Shown in pieces: positions 18,075 to 26,766 of a stretch of DNA of 64,000 nt (position 1 is the first letter of the stretch; each line of letters opens with the position of its first letter). The position numbers and the translations under genes were made by a program. The notes beneath the pieces are model-generated. The model saw only the letters and a program-made list of their open reading frames with translations, was not told where the DNA came from and did no database searches. Source of the DNA: Thermodesulfovibrio sp. 3907-1M (lineage in GTDB: Bacteria; Nitrospirota; Thermodesulfovibrionia; Thermodesulfovibrionales; Thermodesulfovibrionaceae); NCBI RefSeq assembly GCF_040450955.1, contig NZ_CP144373.1, positions 748,001 through 812,000 on the forward strand, written 5' to 3'.

Positions 18075-18863
18075 ATGAGGATGAGAGTAATAAAATTCAA
18101 AATATTTTCAATGCTTCTCATCCTCATTTTCTTTTCACACTCCTATGCATGGGACTGCAAAACCCATGCATACATTGCTAAAAAAGCGGGGATAAAAATT
18201 CCAGAAGCTGCATGTATGCCTGATATAATCCGTGATGAAAACTATGAACTCCTTGCTCCTATGCATTATCATAACGCTGCTCCTGACACAGTGGTTACAC
18301 CAGAATACATTGATAAATACTCTGTCAAAGAAGTGATAGTGAATGCCGATGGAAGAGCTGTTAAAATTTTACTACCCCATCAGTCAGGAGTGCTTTACTG
18401 GAAAATTGTGAATCTTTACGAAAAGATGAAATCTCTTGATAAAACCAAGCCTGACAATCTCCTTGCCTACGAATACTATCTTGTTACAACTGCCCATTAC
18501 ATAGGAGACCTCTCTCAACCTTTGCATAACTTTCCTTACGGAGAATCTGTTGCAAGCGATGGAAAAATATATATTGACGAAGGAAACTTTAACAGGGAAT
18601 TTCACATAAAGTTTGACGAAGCCTTTGATTCATACATAGGAAAACCTGAAACAGAAGAAAAGATCAATAAGGCATTAAAGACAATAAATATCACAAATAC
18701 TGAGGATTTAAAAAATGAAATCTCAAGAATTGCAAACTCGGCGATAAAAATTGCCAATCATTGTTATAAAGAAGACAAAAGAATGCCAAAAGAGGAAGAA
18801 CTAATTGAGCAGATTTCGTGGTCAATCTCTCTTTTAAAGGCTTTAATTAAATCAACCTATTAA
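18075..18863 (+). CDS. Secreted S1/P1-type zinc nuclease or phospholipase C-like hydrolase
   Basis: This 262-residue protein has a signal peptide that leaves tryptophan 26 as the mature N-terminus, exactly as in P1 nuclease, where the amino group of Trp1 binds zinc. WDCKTH gives His6. HYIGDLSQPLH gives the His-Asp-His set at spacing 0, 4 and 10. HIKFD gives the last His and Asp, and an aspartate near CMPD and a histidine in MHYHN fill the remaining positions, so the three-zinc site looks complete. Substrate could be single-stranded nucleic acids or phospholipids, since both activities share this fold. A second ATG two codons downstream is possible. The 3' end overlaps the convergent DUF2400 gene by 17 bases. 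Confidence 0.78.
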   Translation: MRMRVIKFKIFSMLLILIFFSHSYAWDCKTHAYIAKKAGIKIPEAACMPDIIRDENYELLAPMHYHNAAPDTVVTPEYIDKYSVKEVIVNADGRAVKILLPHQSGVLYWKIVNLYEKMKSLDKTKPDNLLAYEYYLVTTAHYIGDLSQPLHNFPYGESVASDGKIYIDEGNFNREFHIKFDEAFDSYIGKPETEEKINKALKTINITNTEDLKNEISRIANSAIKIANHCYKEDKRMPKEEELIEQISWSISLLKALIKSTY

Positions 18864-19620
18864 TATCTCCATGGCAGAGGACAAAATCGTATTTCAACGG
18901 GTCTGATGGATTGATTTTTCTTAATTTTTCTGTAATTTCCAGAGCAGTTTTCATACTCTGAGAGCTTTTTTTAGTTAATCCTATTCTTTTTGAAACTCTC
19001 AATACATGAACATCAAGAGGAATAATTAGTTCTGAAGGTTTTATGGTTTTCCACAATCCAAAATCAATGTCATGGTTTCTAATCATCCATCGGAGAAAAA
19101 GATTGATTCTTTTACAGGGACTGCCTTTGAGAGGATCTGGTAAAAGATGAATTAAACCCTTAGTTTTAGTATTTTTTCCATAAACAGAAGTTAAATTAAC
19201 TTTGAATGCCCATTGAACAAAATTTGAAATTTTTAGAATGGTGTTTTCTCCATGAAAATAGTATTCCAAAGAGTTTGACGGAGACTGCTGGATTAACTTT
19301 TGAATAATAAATAGATAAGCAACTATATCATCCACATTACTGAATCTATACTTAATTGACAGTTTTTTAAGGAGATAAGATGGTTTAAAATTAAGTATGA
19401 ATTCTGAGGGATGTGATCCCATAATATTAAAGAGTCCTTCAAGAAAACTGCAAAAACATTTTATGCTTCCGTAGGCAAAGGAAGATGAAATAATCCCTGC
19501 TGTTTCTATGTCTAATGGTTCTCTGTATCTTTTTGGGAATCTTATAGGGTCTTTCTGTATAGCAGTTTCAAAATTAAAGGTGTGGTATAATCGTTCAAGA
19601 GTATCTCTTATTTTGTCCAT
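18847..19620 (-). CDS. TIGR02757/DUF2400 family protein
   Basis: This 257-residue protein of unknown function has the family start QKDPIRFPKRYREPLDIETA, then SSFAYG, and a helix-hairpin-helix-like stretch PLDVHVLRVSKRIGL in the second half. The ending DPLKYDFVLCHGDINRL is also typical. Relatives resemble DNA glycosylase folds at the HhH region, which suggests DNA binding, but no activity is known to me. It stands alone: divergent from leuC with a 77-base shared upstream region, and convergent with the nuclease gene. Confidence 0.8.
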   Translation of the reverse strand: MDKIRDTLERLYHTFNFETAIQKDPIRFPKRYREPLDIETAGIISSSFAYGSIKCFCSFLEGLFNIMGSHPSEFILNFKPSYLLKKLSIKYRFSNVDDIVAYLFIIQKLIQQSPSNSLEYYFHGENTILKISNFVQWAFKVNLTSVYGKNTKTKGLIHLLPDPLKGSPCKRINLFLRWMIRNHDIDFGLWKTIKPSELIIPLDVHVLRVSKRIGLTKKSSQSMKTALEITEKLRKINPSDPLKYDFVLCHGDINRLI

Positions 19621-19697
19621 TTCATATTTTTGATTATTTTGAAGCCTTTATGCAATAATAAATTTTAACTTAACCTTATTTGATAAGGAGGTTTTCC

Positions 19698-20963
19698 ATG
19701 GGAATGACAATTTCAGAAAAAATTCTTGCTGAGCATGCAGGAAAAAAAGAGGTCTCTGCAGGTGAGATAATTAATGCAAAGGTTGACCTTGTCCTTGCCA
19801 ATGATATCACAGCGCCAATTGCCATAAAAGAGTTTGAAAAACTTGGTGTAAAAGATGTATTTGATAGAGAAAAAATTGCTCTGGTGCCAGATCATTTTAC
19901 TCCGCAGAAAGACATAAAGGCTGCAGAGCAGTGCAAAATGTTAAGAGATTTTGCATATAAATACAGAATAAAACATTACTTTGAAATTGGAAGAGTTGGA
20001 ATTGAGCACGCCCTTTTACCTGAAGAAGGAATCGTGCTTCCTGGAGACCTTGTAATTGGAGCAGACAGCCACACCTGCACATATGGAGCTCTGGGTGCTT
20101 TTGCAACAGGTGTTGGCTCCACAGATGCAGCCATAGCTATGGCAACAGGTGAATGCTGGTTTAAAGTGCCAGAAACAATAAAATTCATATACTATGGAAA
20201 TCTACAAAGATGGGTAGGTGGAAAAGATTTAATTCTTTATACAATTGGAGACATTGGAGTTGATGGAGCATCTTACATGGCAATGGAATTCACTGGAGAA
20301 GTAATTGATAGACTGCCAATGGCTGGAAGATTTACAATGTGCAATATGGCAATTGAAGCAGGTGCAAAGGCTGGAATTATCGTGCCTGATAGAATTACAG
20401 AAGAATATGTAAAAGAGAGAGCAAAAAGATCTTATAAATTTTACACTTCAGACCCAGATGCTATGTATGCAGACATAAAAGAGTATGATTGCTCAAAGAT
20501 TCCACCAATGGTTGCCTGCCCTCATCTTCCATCAAATGTAAAACCAGCACAGGAACTAACCCACATAAAAATTGATCAGGTTGTAATTGGCTCCTGCACC
20601 AATGGACGGCTTGAAGACTTAAGGGAAGCTGCAACTGTACTCAGAGGAAGAAAACTGCATCCTGAAGTAAGAATGATAATAATACCAGCAACTCAAAGGA
20701 TCTATATGGAAGCCCTGAAGGAGGGATTAATAGAAATATTCATAGAAGCTCAGGCTGTTGTTTCTCCTCCCACATGTGGACCCTGTCTTGGAGGGCACAT
20801 GGGAATTCTTGCAAAGGGAGAAAGAGCAATAGCTACCACGAACAGAAACTTTGTGGGAAGAATGGGACATCCAGAAAGTGAGGTTTATTTAAGCTCTCCA
20901 GCAGTGGCTGCGGCAAGTGGTGTGCTTGGAAGAATTGGAACACCAGAAGAGTTAGGATTGTAG
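19698..20963 (+). CDS. leuC: 3-isopropylmalate dehydratase large subunit
   Basis: This 421-residue aconitase-family subunit of leucine synthesis isomerises 2- to 3-isopropylmalate with Leu[21 protein letters not shown] carries one cluster cysteine, and IGSCTNGR and CGPCLGGH the others. The length and absence of the bacterial insert match the shorter archaeal and thermophile type, whose members can also act as homoaconitase or methylthioalkylmalate isomerase. The ATG at 19698 follows AAGGAGG. No leuD or leuB is nearby. The 3' end overlaps ybeY by 12 bases. Confidence 0.9.
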   Translation: MGMTISEKILAEHAGKKEVSAGEIINAKVDLVLANDITAPIAIKEFEKLGVKDVFDREKIALVPDHFTPQKDIKAAEQCKMLRDFAYKYRIKHYFEIGRVGIEHALLPEEGIVLPGDLVIGADSHTCTYGALGAFATGVGSTDAAIAMATGECWFKVPETIKFIYYGNLQRWVGGKDLILYTIGDIGVDGASYMAMEFTGEVIDRLPMAGRFTMCNMAIEAGAKAGIIVPDRITEEYVKERAKRSYKFYTSDPDAMYADIKEYDCSKIPPMVACPHLPSNVKPAQELTHIKIDQVVIGSCTNGRLEDLREAATVLRGRKLHPEVRMIIIPATQRIYMEALKEGLIEIFIEAQAVVSPPTCGPCLGGHMGILAKGERAIATTNRNFVGRMGHPESEVYLSSPAVAAASGVLGRIGTPEELGL

Positions 20964-21431
20964 ATATATTAAAATTTTTTCTTCAAGTTTACGCATTCTT
21001 CTTGCTTCATAGGCTGAGCGTTCATGGTCATAGCCTATGAGATGAAGGATGCCATGAACCAAAATTCTCTCAAGTTCCTGTGAAAATTTAACACTGTATT
21101 GTTTTGCCTGAGATGAAACTTTTTCAGGATCAACTATGATTTCTCCGAGGAATAGACTGTCTGAAGGCTCTTTGACTAAATAAGGGAAAGAAAGAACATC
21201 AGTGGTAGAATTTTTACCCCTGTATTTAAAATTAAGCTCCTTCATTTTTCTGTTTCCAACAACTACTATTGAAACTGTAAGAGAAGCTGAATTTTTTCCT
21301 ACTATTTTTAGCAGGTTTTTATTTTTATTTTCATATAGAAATTTAAGAACTTTTTGAGTGCTCTGCTTCAGCTTTTTCGTTGAAACTCTAAATTTTCTTT
21401 GCCTGTTAATAACTTCAACAATAACTCTCAT
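20952..21431 (-). CDS. ybeY: Endoribonuclease YbeY (rRNA maturation)
   Basis: This 159-residue zinc-dependent RNase is needed for 16S rRNA 3' processing and 70S quality control. [12 protein letters not shown] is the HxxxHxxxxxH zinc motif, and TDVLSFPY is the second conserved block. It is the last gene of the long ileS operon and overlaps the HD gene by four bases. The PhoH-HD-YbeY order is conserved in many bacteria. Its 3' end overlaps leuC tail to tail. Confidence 0.92.
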   Translation of the reverse strand: MRVIVEVINRQRKFRVSTKKLKQSTQKVLKFLYENKNKNLLKIVGKNSASLTVSIVVVGNRKMKELNFKYRGKNSTTDVLSFPYLVKEPSDSLFLGEIIVDPEKVSSQAKQYSVKFSQELERILVHGILHLIGYDHERSAYEARRMRKLEEKILIYLQS

Positions 21432-22936
21432 ACATTCTTTGCTCTCAGAGGTTCTGGATAGGAAATTCTTCTGTGGAATATTCCTGTAAGGATGTATTCA
21501 AACTTCTTTTTTATCTCACTTAAGTCTTTTAAAGTGATTTCACATTCATCAAGCTGCCCATCAAGAAATATGTTTTTTATGATTTTATCTACAAGTCCTG
21601 AAATTCTCGCCGGAGTTGGATCATCAAGAGTTCTTGAAGCTGCCTCAACTGCATCTGCAAGCATTACTAAAGCTGCCAGTTTTGTTTGTGGTTTTGGTCC
21701 TGGATATCTATAATCCTGTTCTTGGGGAGGATTTTCCATCTCTTTTAAAGCTTTTTGATAAAAATAAGTAACAAGAGCAGTTCCATGATGTTGCTGGATT
21801 ACATCTTTTATAATTTCAGGTAGATTATACTCTTCTGCAAGCTCAACTCCGTCCTTTACATGGGAAATTATGATCATGCTACTTAAATGAGGATTGAGTT
21901 TTTCATGTTTGCTTATACATCCTGTCTGATTCTCCACAAAATACTCTGGCATTCTTATTTTGCCTATATCATGGTAATAAGAAGCAACTTTTGCCAGCAG
22001 AGGATTAACTCCCACAACTTCACTTGCAGCCTCTGCAAGAGAACCAACTATCATACTGTGATGATAAGTTCCAGGTGCTTCAACTGAAAGTTGTTTCATC
22101 AATGGATGGTCAATATCAAGCAACTCAATAAGACTTAAAGGAGTGGTTACATTAAAAAATCTTTCTATAACAGGCAGGCAGAGAAAACACAGCGCTGATA
22201 CAGTTAATCCATTAATAACTGAAAAAACTGAGGAAAAATAAACTGAAGGAAAACTAAAATCTCCCATTATAAGAAGAACAGCAATTGAACTAACTATATT
22301 AGCCATTGCTATGTATATTCCTGCATTTATTATGTCAGTTCTTTTTTTACATCTAAGAAGGCTGAATGCTCCAATAAGACAACCAATAAAAACATAAAGA
22401 GGTATTAAAGAAGTTTTCAACCATATTCCAGACATAAGGCTAAGAATCAAAGAAAAAGTTATAGCAGTATGAAAGTCAAATATTAAAACTACCAGTGCAG
22501 GTCCTATTGCAAAGGGTATCCCGAAGGTGTGAATAACCATACCATCAACTCCCAGCCCTCTGGAAAATACTGAAAATATATGGTCAAATATTCTTGCAGA
22601 AATTAATGTAAAAATCATAAGACTTACAAGCAAAGCTTTCATCTTCTTTTTCTTAAGATAAGCAGGTTTGTACCTGAGAAGGTCTCTATAGAAAAAAACA
22701 ATGAGAAGGAAAATAACAATAAAACTTCCAAAAAGAGTAGTTCCTGATTGAAAATCATGAAGTAAAAAGGCATTTAAAGCTGACAGAACAATAAGGAAAG
22801 GCAATAAATCTTTTTCAATAAATTTTTTTCTCTCTTTCCCATTCTGGGAAGTTTTAAATTTTTCAATAAATTTTCTCAAGTAAGACCTATCTGGAGTAAC
22901 AGGCTTAAGCTGAGGAGTGTCTTTCATGTTTTTCAT
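21428..22936 (-). CDS. Membrane HD-domain phosphohydrolase (PgpH/7TM-HD type)
   Basis: This 502-residue protein has seven or so membrane segments between about 45 and 265, then a cytoplasmic HD domain with HHSMIVGSLAEAA, YYHDIGKI and QQHHGT. The family (PgpH in Listeria) hydrolyses the second messenger cyclic di-AMP. Here the large external 7TMR-HDED domain that normally precedes the membrane part (about 250 residues) is absent, so the protein is clearly shorter than usual. Its start overlaps phoH by 32 bases. The context phoH-HD-ybeY is the standard one for the family. Confidence 0.85.
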   Translation of the reverse strand: MKNMKDTPQLKPVTPDRSYLRKFIEKFKTSQNGKERKKFIEKDLLPFLIVLSALNAFLLHDFQSGTTLFGSFIVIFLLIVFFYRDLLRYKPAYLKKKKMKALLVSLMIFTLISARIFDHIFSVFSRGLGVDGMVIHTFGIPFAIGPALVVLIFDFHTAITFSLILSLMSGIWLKTSLIPLYVFIGCLIGAFSLLRCKKRTDIINAGIYIAMANIVSSIAVLLIMGDFSFPSVYFSSVFSVINGLTVSALCFLCLPVIERFFNVTTPLSLIELLDIDHPLMKQLSVEAPGTYHHSMIVGSLAEAASEVVGVNPLLAKVASYYHDIGKIRMPEYFVENQTGCISKHEKLNPHLSSMIIISHVKDGVELAEEYNLPEIIKDVIQQHHGTALVTYFYQKALKEMENPPQEQDYRYPGPKPQTKLAALVMLADAVEAASRTLDDPTPARISGLVDKIIKNIFLDGQLDECEITLKDLSEIKKKFEYILTGIFHRRISYPEPLRAKNV

Positions 22937-23867
22937 AGGCTTTTATGATTTCCTGAACAAGTTTATGTCTTACCACATCTTTTTCAGTGAAATATATAAT
23001 CTTAATTCCTTCTATGTCTTTCAGAATCTTTAATGCTTCTACCAATCCTGATACTTTCTGAGGTGGAAGGTCTATCTGGGTAATATCTCCTGTTATCACG
23101 GTTTTTGAACCAAAGCCAAGTCTTGTAAGATACATCTTCATCTGCTCTGTTGTTGTATTCTGAGCTTCGTCAAGAATAATAAAAGAATCATTAAGAGTTC
23201 TTCCTCTCATAAAAGCAAGAGGTGCTATTTCAATAGCACCTTTTTCAATGAGTTTTGATGCTCTGTCAAGATCAAGCATGTCATAAAGAGCATCATACAA
23301 GGGTCTTAGATAAGGGCTTACCTTTTCCTCAATTGCTCCTGGTAGAAATCCCAGTTTTTCTCCTGCTTCAACAGCTGGTCTTACAAGCACTATTCTTGAT
23401 ACTTGCCTTGTAAGCAAAAAATGAATTGCCATTGCCATGGCAAGATAGGTTTTTCCTGTTCCAGCAGGTCCTATTCCAAAGACAATATCATACTTTAGCA
23501 TTGCTTCCATATATTCTTTTTGAGTTGGTGTTTTTGGAATAATAACTCTTTTTTTGGAGGGAACAGGAATTCCGCCTTTGAAAAGACTTACTATAGAGAC
23601 AGGCTTACCTTCTTTAAGCCCCTGAAGAGAATGCATGATGTCTTCTGGTTTAATTATATAACCTTCTCTATTAACAGCTCTTATATCGTCTATTATTTTT
23701 TCAGCTCTTTCAATATCCCCTTCATTCTCACCCTGAATAATAAGTTTATTTCCTCTGATGCTTAAAGTAACGTTCAATGCCTCTTCTATAAGTGTGAATA
23801 TTTTATCCAGACCTCCATGAATGAAGGGATATTCTCTTTCTTCATCAAGCTCTAATATGCGTGCTAT
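22905..23867 (-). CDS. phoH: PhoH-family ATPase, probable AUA start
   Basis: This roughly 320-residue PhoH-like protein has an N-terminal KH-like region and an ATPase with GPAGTGKT and ILDEAQN; it is thought to act on RNA together with YbeY. With ordinary start codons the first choice is a TTG at 23777 (290 residues), but homology continues upstream. The codons before it read PFIHGGLDKIFTLIEEAL followed by NVTLSIRGNKL, the conserved start of the family. No ATG, GTG or TTG exists in that extension. An ATA at 23867-23865 lies six bases after AAAGGAGG (23881-23874) and overlaps the stop of the SPOR gene, giving the normal family length. I therefore place the start there; ATT or CTG further in are alternatives. 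Confidence 0.8.
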   Translation of the reverse strand: MARILELDEEREYPFIHGGLDKIFTLIEEALNVTLSIRGNKLIIQGENEGDIERAEKIIDDIRAVNREGYIIKPEDIMHSLQGLKEGKPVSIVSLFKGGIPVPSKKRVIIPKTPTQKEYMEAMLKYDIVFGIGPAGTGKTYLAMAMAIHFLLTRQVSRIVLVRPAVEAGEKLGFLPGAIEEKVSPYLRPLYDALYDMLDLDRASKLIEKGAIEIAPLAFMRGRTLNDSFIILDEAQNTTTEQMKMYLTRLGFGSKTVITGDITQIDLPPQKVSGLVEALKILKDIEGIKIIYFTEKDVVRHKLVQEIIKAYEKHERHSSA

Positions 23868-24541
23868 GGTTTGCCTCCTTTATAACCTATTTTAAGTATA
23901 AAATTTTCAAATCCTTTGGAATGCAATTCCTGTGAAACCTTTTTAGCCTGAGAAAATTTTTTGTATTTACCTATTCTCAATTTATACAAATCCTCTTTTA
24001 CAAGAAAGCTATCATAACCTGCTTCTTTAAGTCTTTTCTGTAAAGTTTGAACATTTACCATATCTGAGAAAGCGCCAAGCTGAATTGTATAAAAAATCTG
24101 TTTATGAGTTTTATATTTAATTGGCTTTACAGGTTTTTCAAAATCCTGCTTTTTAAGCTTTTGTTCTGAAGCTTGCGTTTGAGTCTTTGTCTCAGCCTGT
24201 TTAGTCTGCACTGTATTTTGCACTTTATTCTTCACTGTATTTTGTGCTATTTCAATCTCTGGTTCAACTTTATTTTTTTCATCACTTTGCTGAGCTTGTT
24301 CTTGCTTAATTTCAGGTTTTGGGGTAGAAGATTCTTGTTTTTTTGCAAAAGCTGTTCCTACAGTTGTTGATAACACAGTTTTTTCAGAATCTTCAGTTCT
24401 GCTAACATATACCTCCTTTACAGGAGTTGTAATATATCCAATGGTATAACCCACTGCAATTCCTGCCAGAGCAATTCCGAATAATATCAAGAAAAAGATT
24501 TTTTTGTTTATCACTAAAAGCTCCTCACCTTTTTGTTTCAT
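23864..24541 (-). CDS. SPOR-domain membrane protein
   Basis: This 225-residue protein has a short cytoplasmic start and one membrane segment (about 13-34). A long glutamine- and lysine-rich linker (about 60-145) leads to a C-terminal SPOR domain (FYTIQLGAFSDMVNVQTLQK to the end). SPOR domains bind glycan strands stripped of peptides at division sites, so it likely works in septal peptidoglycan remodelling. It overlaps queA by four bases and its stop overlaps the proposed phoH start. The nearby SpoIID-type gene, a family with glycan-cleaving members, fits the same theme. Confidence 0.85.
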   Translation of the reverse strand: MKQKGEELLVINKKIFFLILFGIALAGIAVGYTIGYITTPVKEVYVSRTEDSEKTVLSTTVGTAFAKKQESSTPKPEIKQEQAQQSDEKNKVEPEIEIAQNTVKNKVQNTVQTKQAETKTQTQASEQKLKKQDFEKPVKPIKYKTHKQIFYTIQLGAFSDMVNVQTLQKRLKEAGYDSFLVKEDLYKLRIGKYKKFSQAKKVSQELHSKGFENFILKIGYKGGKP

Positions 24542-25572
24542 ATGATTAACATAGCATCACCATATGAAAAAAATCTATACCCTTTTTCTATGGCTTCCAT
24601 GTATGCTTTTTTAACCATCTCAAGACCGCAAAAAGCACAAACCAATGCAAGAGGAGTTGACTTTGGTAAATGAAAGTTTGTAATTAGTGCATCCACAATC
24701 TTAAAACTATATCCCGGATAAATAAAAATATCAGTCCTGCCTCTTACTTTTTGCTCATCAGAACCCATATCTTCATACCTCTCTGAAGCATAACCTTCCA
24801 GTGCTCTCGTTGTTGTGGTGCCAACGGAAAAGATTTTTTTCCCTTTTTTTTTAACTTCATATATTTCTTCTAATAAAGCTCTTTCTATTTCAAAATATTC
24901 AGACTCCATCGTATGTTCCTTTAAATTTTCCACTTTAATCGGTTTAAAAGTTCCCACACCCACATGAAGAGTTATCTCCCTTAATTTAACTCCTTTTTTT
25001 GCTATATTTTCAAGAAGTTCCTCTGTAAAGTGAAGCCCTGCAGTAGGTGCAGCTATAGAACCATTCGCCTTTGCATAGACTGTTTGATAATGTTTTCTGT
25101 CAGACTCCTCAGGTTTTCTTTTAATGTATGGTGGTAAAGGCATAAAACCTTTTTCATCTATAAGTTTTTTTACCTCCTGAGGAGTCATCCTGAAAATAAT
25201 CTGTTTTCCATCACAATTAGTTCTGATTTCGGCTTTAATTTCATCAATGAAAACTTCTCCTTCATATCTTCCCTTTGTCATTACTTCCCATACAACATTC
25301 TTAGATGAGGCTTCCTTTTGTCTGATGAGAAGGATTTCAATCTTTCCTCCTGTTGTTTTTTTACCGATAAGTCTTGCTGGAATAACCTTTGTATTGTTAA
25401 CAATCAGCATATCACCTTCATAAAAATAATCTACGATTTCAGAAAAAATTTTATGCTCTATCTGTCCTGTTTGTTTATTGAGGACAAGCATGCGAGCTCT
25501 GTCTCTTTCTGATAGAGGTTTCTGAGCAATTAAATCTTGGGGCAATGGATAGTCAAGCTCAGTTATTTTCAT
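24538..25572 (-). CDS. queA: S-adenosylmethionine:tRNA ribosyltransferase-isomerase
   Basis: This 344-residue enzyme of queuosine synthesis transfers the ribosyl part of SAM to preQ1 in tRNA, giving epoxyqueuosine. The family start DYPLPQDLIAQKPLSERDRARML is complete. GSIAAPTAGLHFTEELL and LHVGVGTFKPI are the central signatures, and TNFHLPKSTPLALVCAF is the late one. It overlaps the SpoIID gene by 14 bases. QueH, the next enzyme of the pathway, is encoded three genes upstream in the same run. Confidence 0.94.
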   Translation of the reverse strand: MKITELDYPLPQDLIAQKPLSERDRARMLVLNKQTGQIEHKIFSEIVDYFYEGDMLIVNNTKVIPARLIGKKTTGGKIEILLIRQKEASSKNVVWEVMTKGRYEGEVFIDEIKAEIRTNCDGKQIIFRMTPQEVKKLIDEKGFMPLPPYIKRKPEESDRKHYQTVYAKANGSIAAPTAGLHFTEELLENIAKKGVKLREITLHVGVGTFKPIKVENLKEHTMESEYFEIERALLEEIYEVKKKGKKIFSVGTTTTRALEGYASERYEDMGSDEQKVRGRTDIFIYPGYSFKIVDALITNFHLPKSTPLALVCAFCGLEMVKKAYMEAIEKGYRFFSYGDAMLII

Positions 25573-26554
25573 TAATTTTGGTTATCTCTGTTCCAGGATA
25601 GAAATACTGAAGTATTTCTTTATAATTTTTTCCTTCCTGTGCCATCTGAAAAGCACACCACTGACACATCCCAACTCCATGACCGTATCCGCTTCCTTCA
25701 AAAATCACCCCGTCCTCCTGAACTCTTATAGATTTAATCATTGTGCTCGGAAGTGCTGTCCAGTGAAGAAGTCGTCTTAACTCAGTTGCTTTTATTGTTT
25801 TTTTATTTTTTCCATCACTGAACTCAAGTTCCTTTACCCTTCCAGTAATAGTGTAACTCAATATTTTAACGTCTGATATTTTCTCCATTGATAAGGCTTT
25901 TTTTAGAACATCAAAAGAAATCTCTTTTTCCCATATAGTATAGGGTGATGGTGTTGATGGAACTTCTACAGAGGCTAAATATGGATATTTTTTCCCAAAA
26001 ACTTCTTCTGGCTCTTCAGTGCGTCCTACACTACAGGCATGATAAAATGCCATTATAGGTTCGCCCTGATAGGTAAGTATCTGTCCCCTTGTCTCATTAA
26101 CAGCTTTTTCCACTTTTTCTTTTCTTTCATCTTCTCTGTAAACCTGATGAAACACTGAAGATGTAACATCGTAAAAATTTCTCGTTCTGTTTCTAATAAT
26201 GTGTGCCACAGCATAGGTTCTTGCCAGAACAGCCTGAGCTTTAAGAGCCTCCTCTGGCCAGTCAATCCCCACTTCTGATGAAACAACTCCCTTTACATAA
26301 TCTTCAAGCTGAACAACATTTATCAGAAAATATCCTTCCGAGCCCTTCCATATCTCAATTTCTCCAGAATAAGTTGAACCATCTATAATTGTTTTTGCGG
26401 CAACCTTTTTTATTTTTTTTAAATCATTCGAAGTAGGTCTTCTATCTCCTATAAGCACTCTTATAAAGGAATTGTCATTTTTGTCCATTCCATAGACCTG
26501 CACACTAATAAGCAAAGTAATCAGAATTGATAAAATTACTCTCCTCATGCTCAT
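25559..26554 (-). CDS. SpoIID/LytB-domain protein
   Basis: This 331-residue exported protein has a signal peptide (residues 1-22, ending QVYG) and a SpoIID domain. SpoIID-family proteins include lytic transglycosylases acting on glycan strands without stem peptides, and LytB-type amidase enhancers. Conserved parts include YLINVVQLEDYVKGVVSSEV, ALKAQAVLARTYA and the C-terminal GSGYGHGVGMCQWCA. The organism need not sporulate, since the domain is common in Gram-negatives. Its neighbour encodes a SPOR protein, which binds such denuded glycans. It overlaps DUF2905 by four bases. Confidence 0.85.
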   Translation of the reverse strand: MSMRRVILSILITLLISVQVYGMDKNDNSFIRVLIGDRRPTSNDLKKIKKVAAKTIIDGSTYSGEIEIWKGSEGYFLINVVQLEDYVKGVVSSEVGIDWPEEALKAQAVLARTYAVAHIIRNRTRNFYDVTSSVFHQVYREDERKEKVEKAVNETRGQILTYQGEPIMAFYHACSVGRTEEPEEVFGKKYPYLASVEVPSTPSPYTIWEKEISFDVLKKALSMEKISDVKILSYTITGRVKELEFSDGKNKKTIKATELRRLLHWTALPSTMIKSIRVQEDGVIFEGSGYGHGVGMCQWCAFQMAQEGKNYKEILQYFYPGTEITKINENN

Positions 26555-26766
26555 CTTTTACTTAAAAGGTAAAATATCAGACTTAGGATGATGCTTAAAA
26601 GTATTGATGTACCTAAAGGAAAATAAAATACAAAGTTTCTTTTCTCAATTACAATATCACCAGGAAGTCTACCAATAAAAGGAATTTTCCCAGCCAGCAT
26701 CAGAATTAAACCTATTACAGCTGTTATTATTCCAACAAGAATTAAAAACTTTCCAATTTCATTCAT
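26551..26766 (-). CDS. DUF2905 small membrane protein
   Basis: This 71-residue protein has two membrane helices (about 6-27 and 48-68) joined by the family signature GKIPFIGRLPGDIVIEKRNF. Its function is unknown. It overlaps both neighbours slightly, between queH and the SpoIID gene; DUF2905 genes commonly sit beside queA and ruvB in bacteria, and that holds here. Confidence 0.85.
   Translation of the reverse strand: MNEIGKFLILVGIITAVIGLILMLAGKIPFIGRLPGDIVIEKRNFVFYFPLGTSILLSIILSLIFYLLSKR

Noticed and set aside
19621-19697. Possible leader, attenuator or T-box before leuC.
   Set aside because: The gap is only 77 bases and shows no leucine-rich leader peptide, no T-box core and no terminator hairpin.
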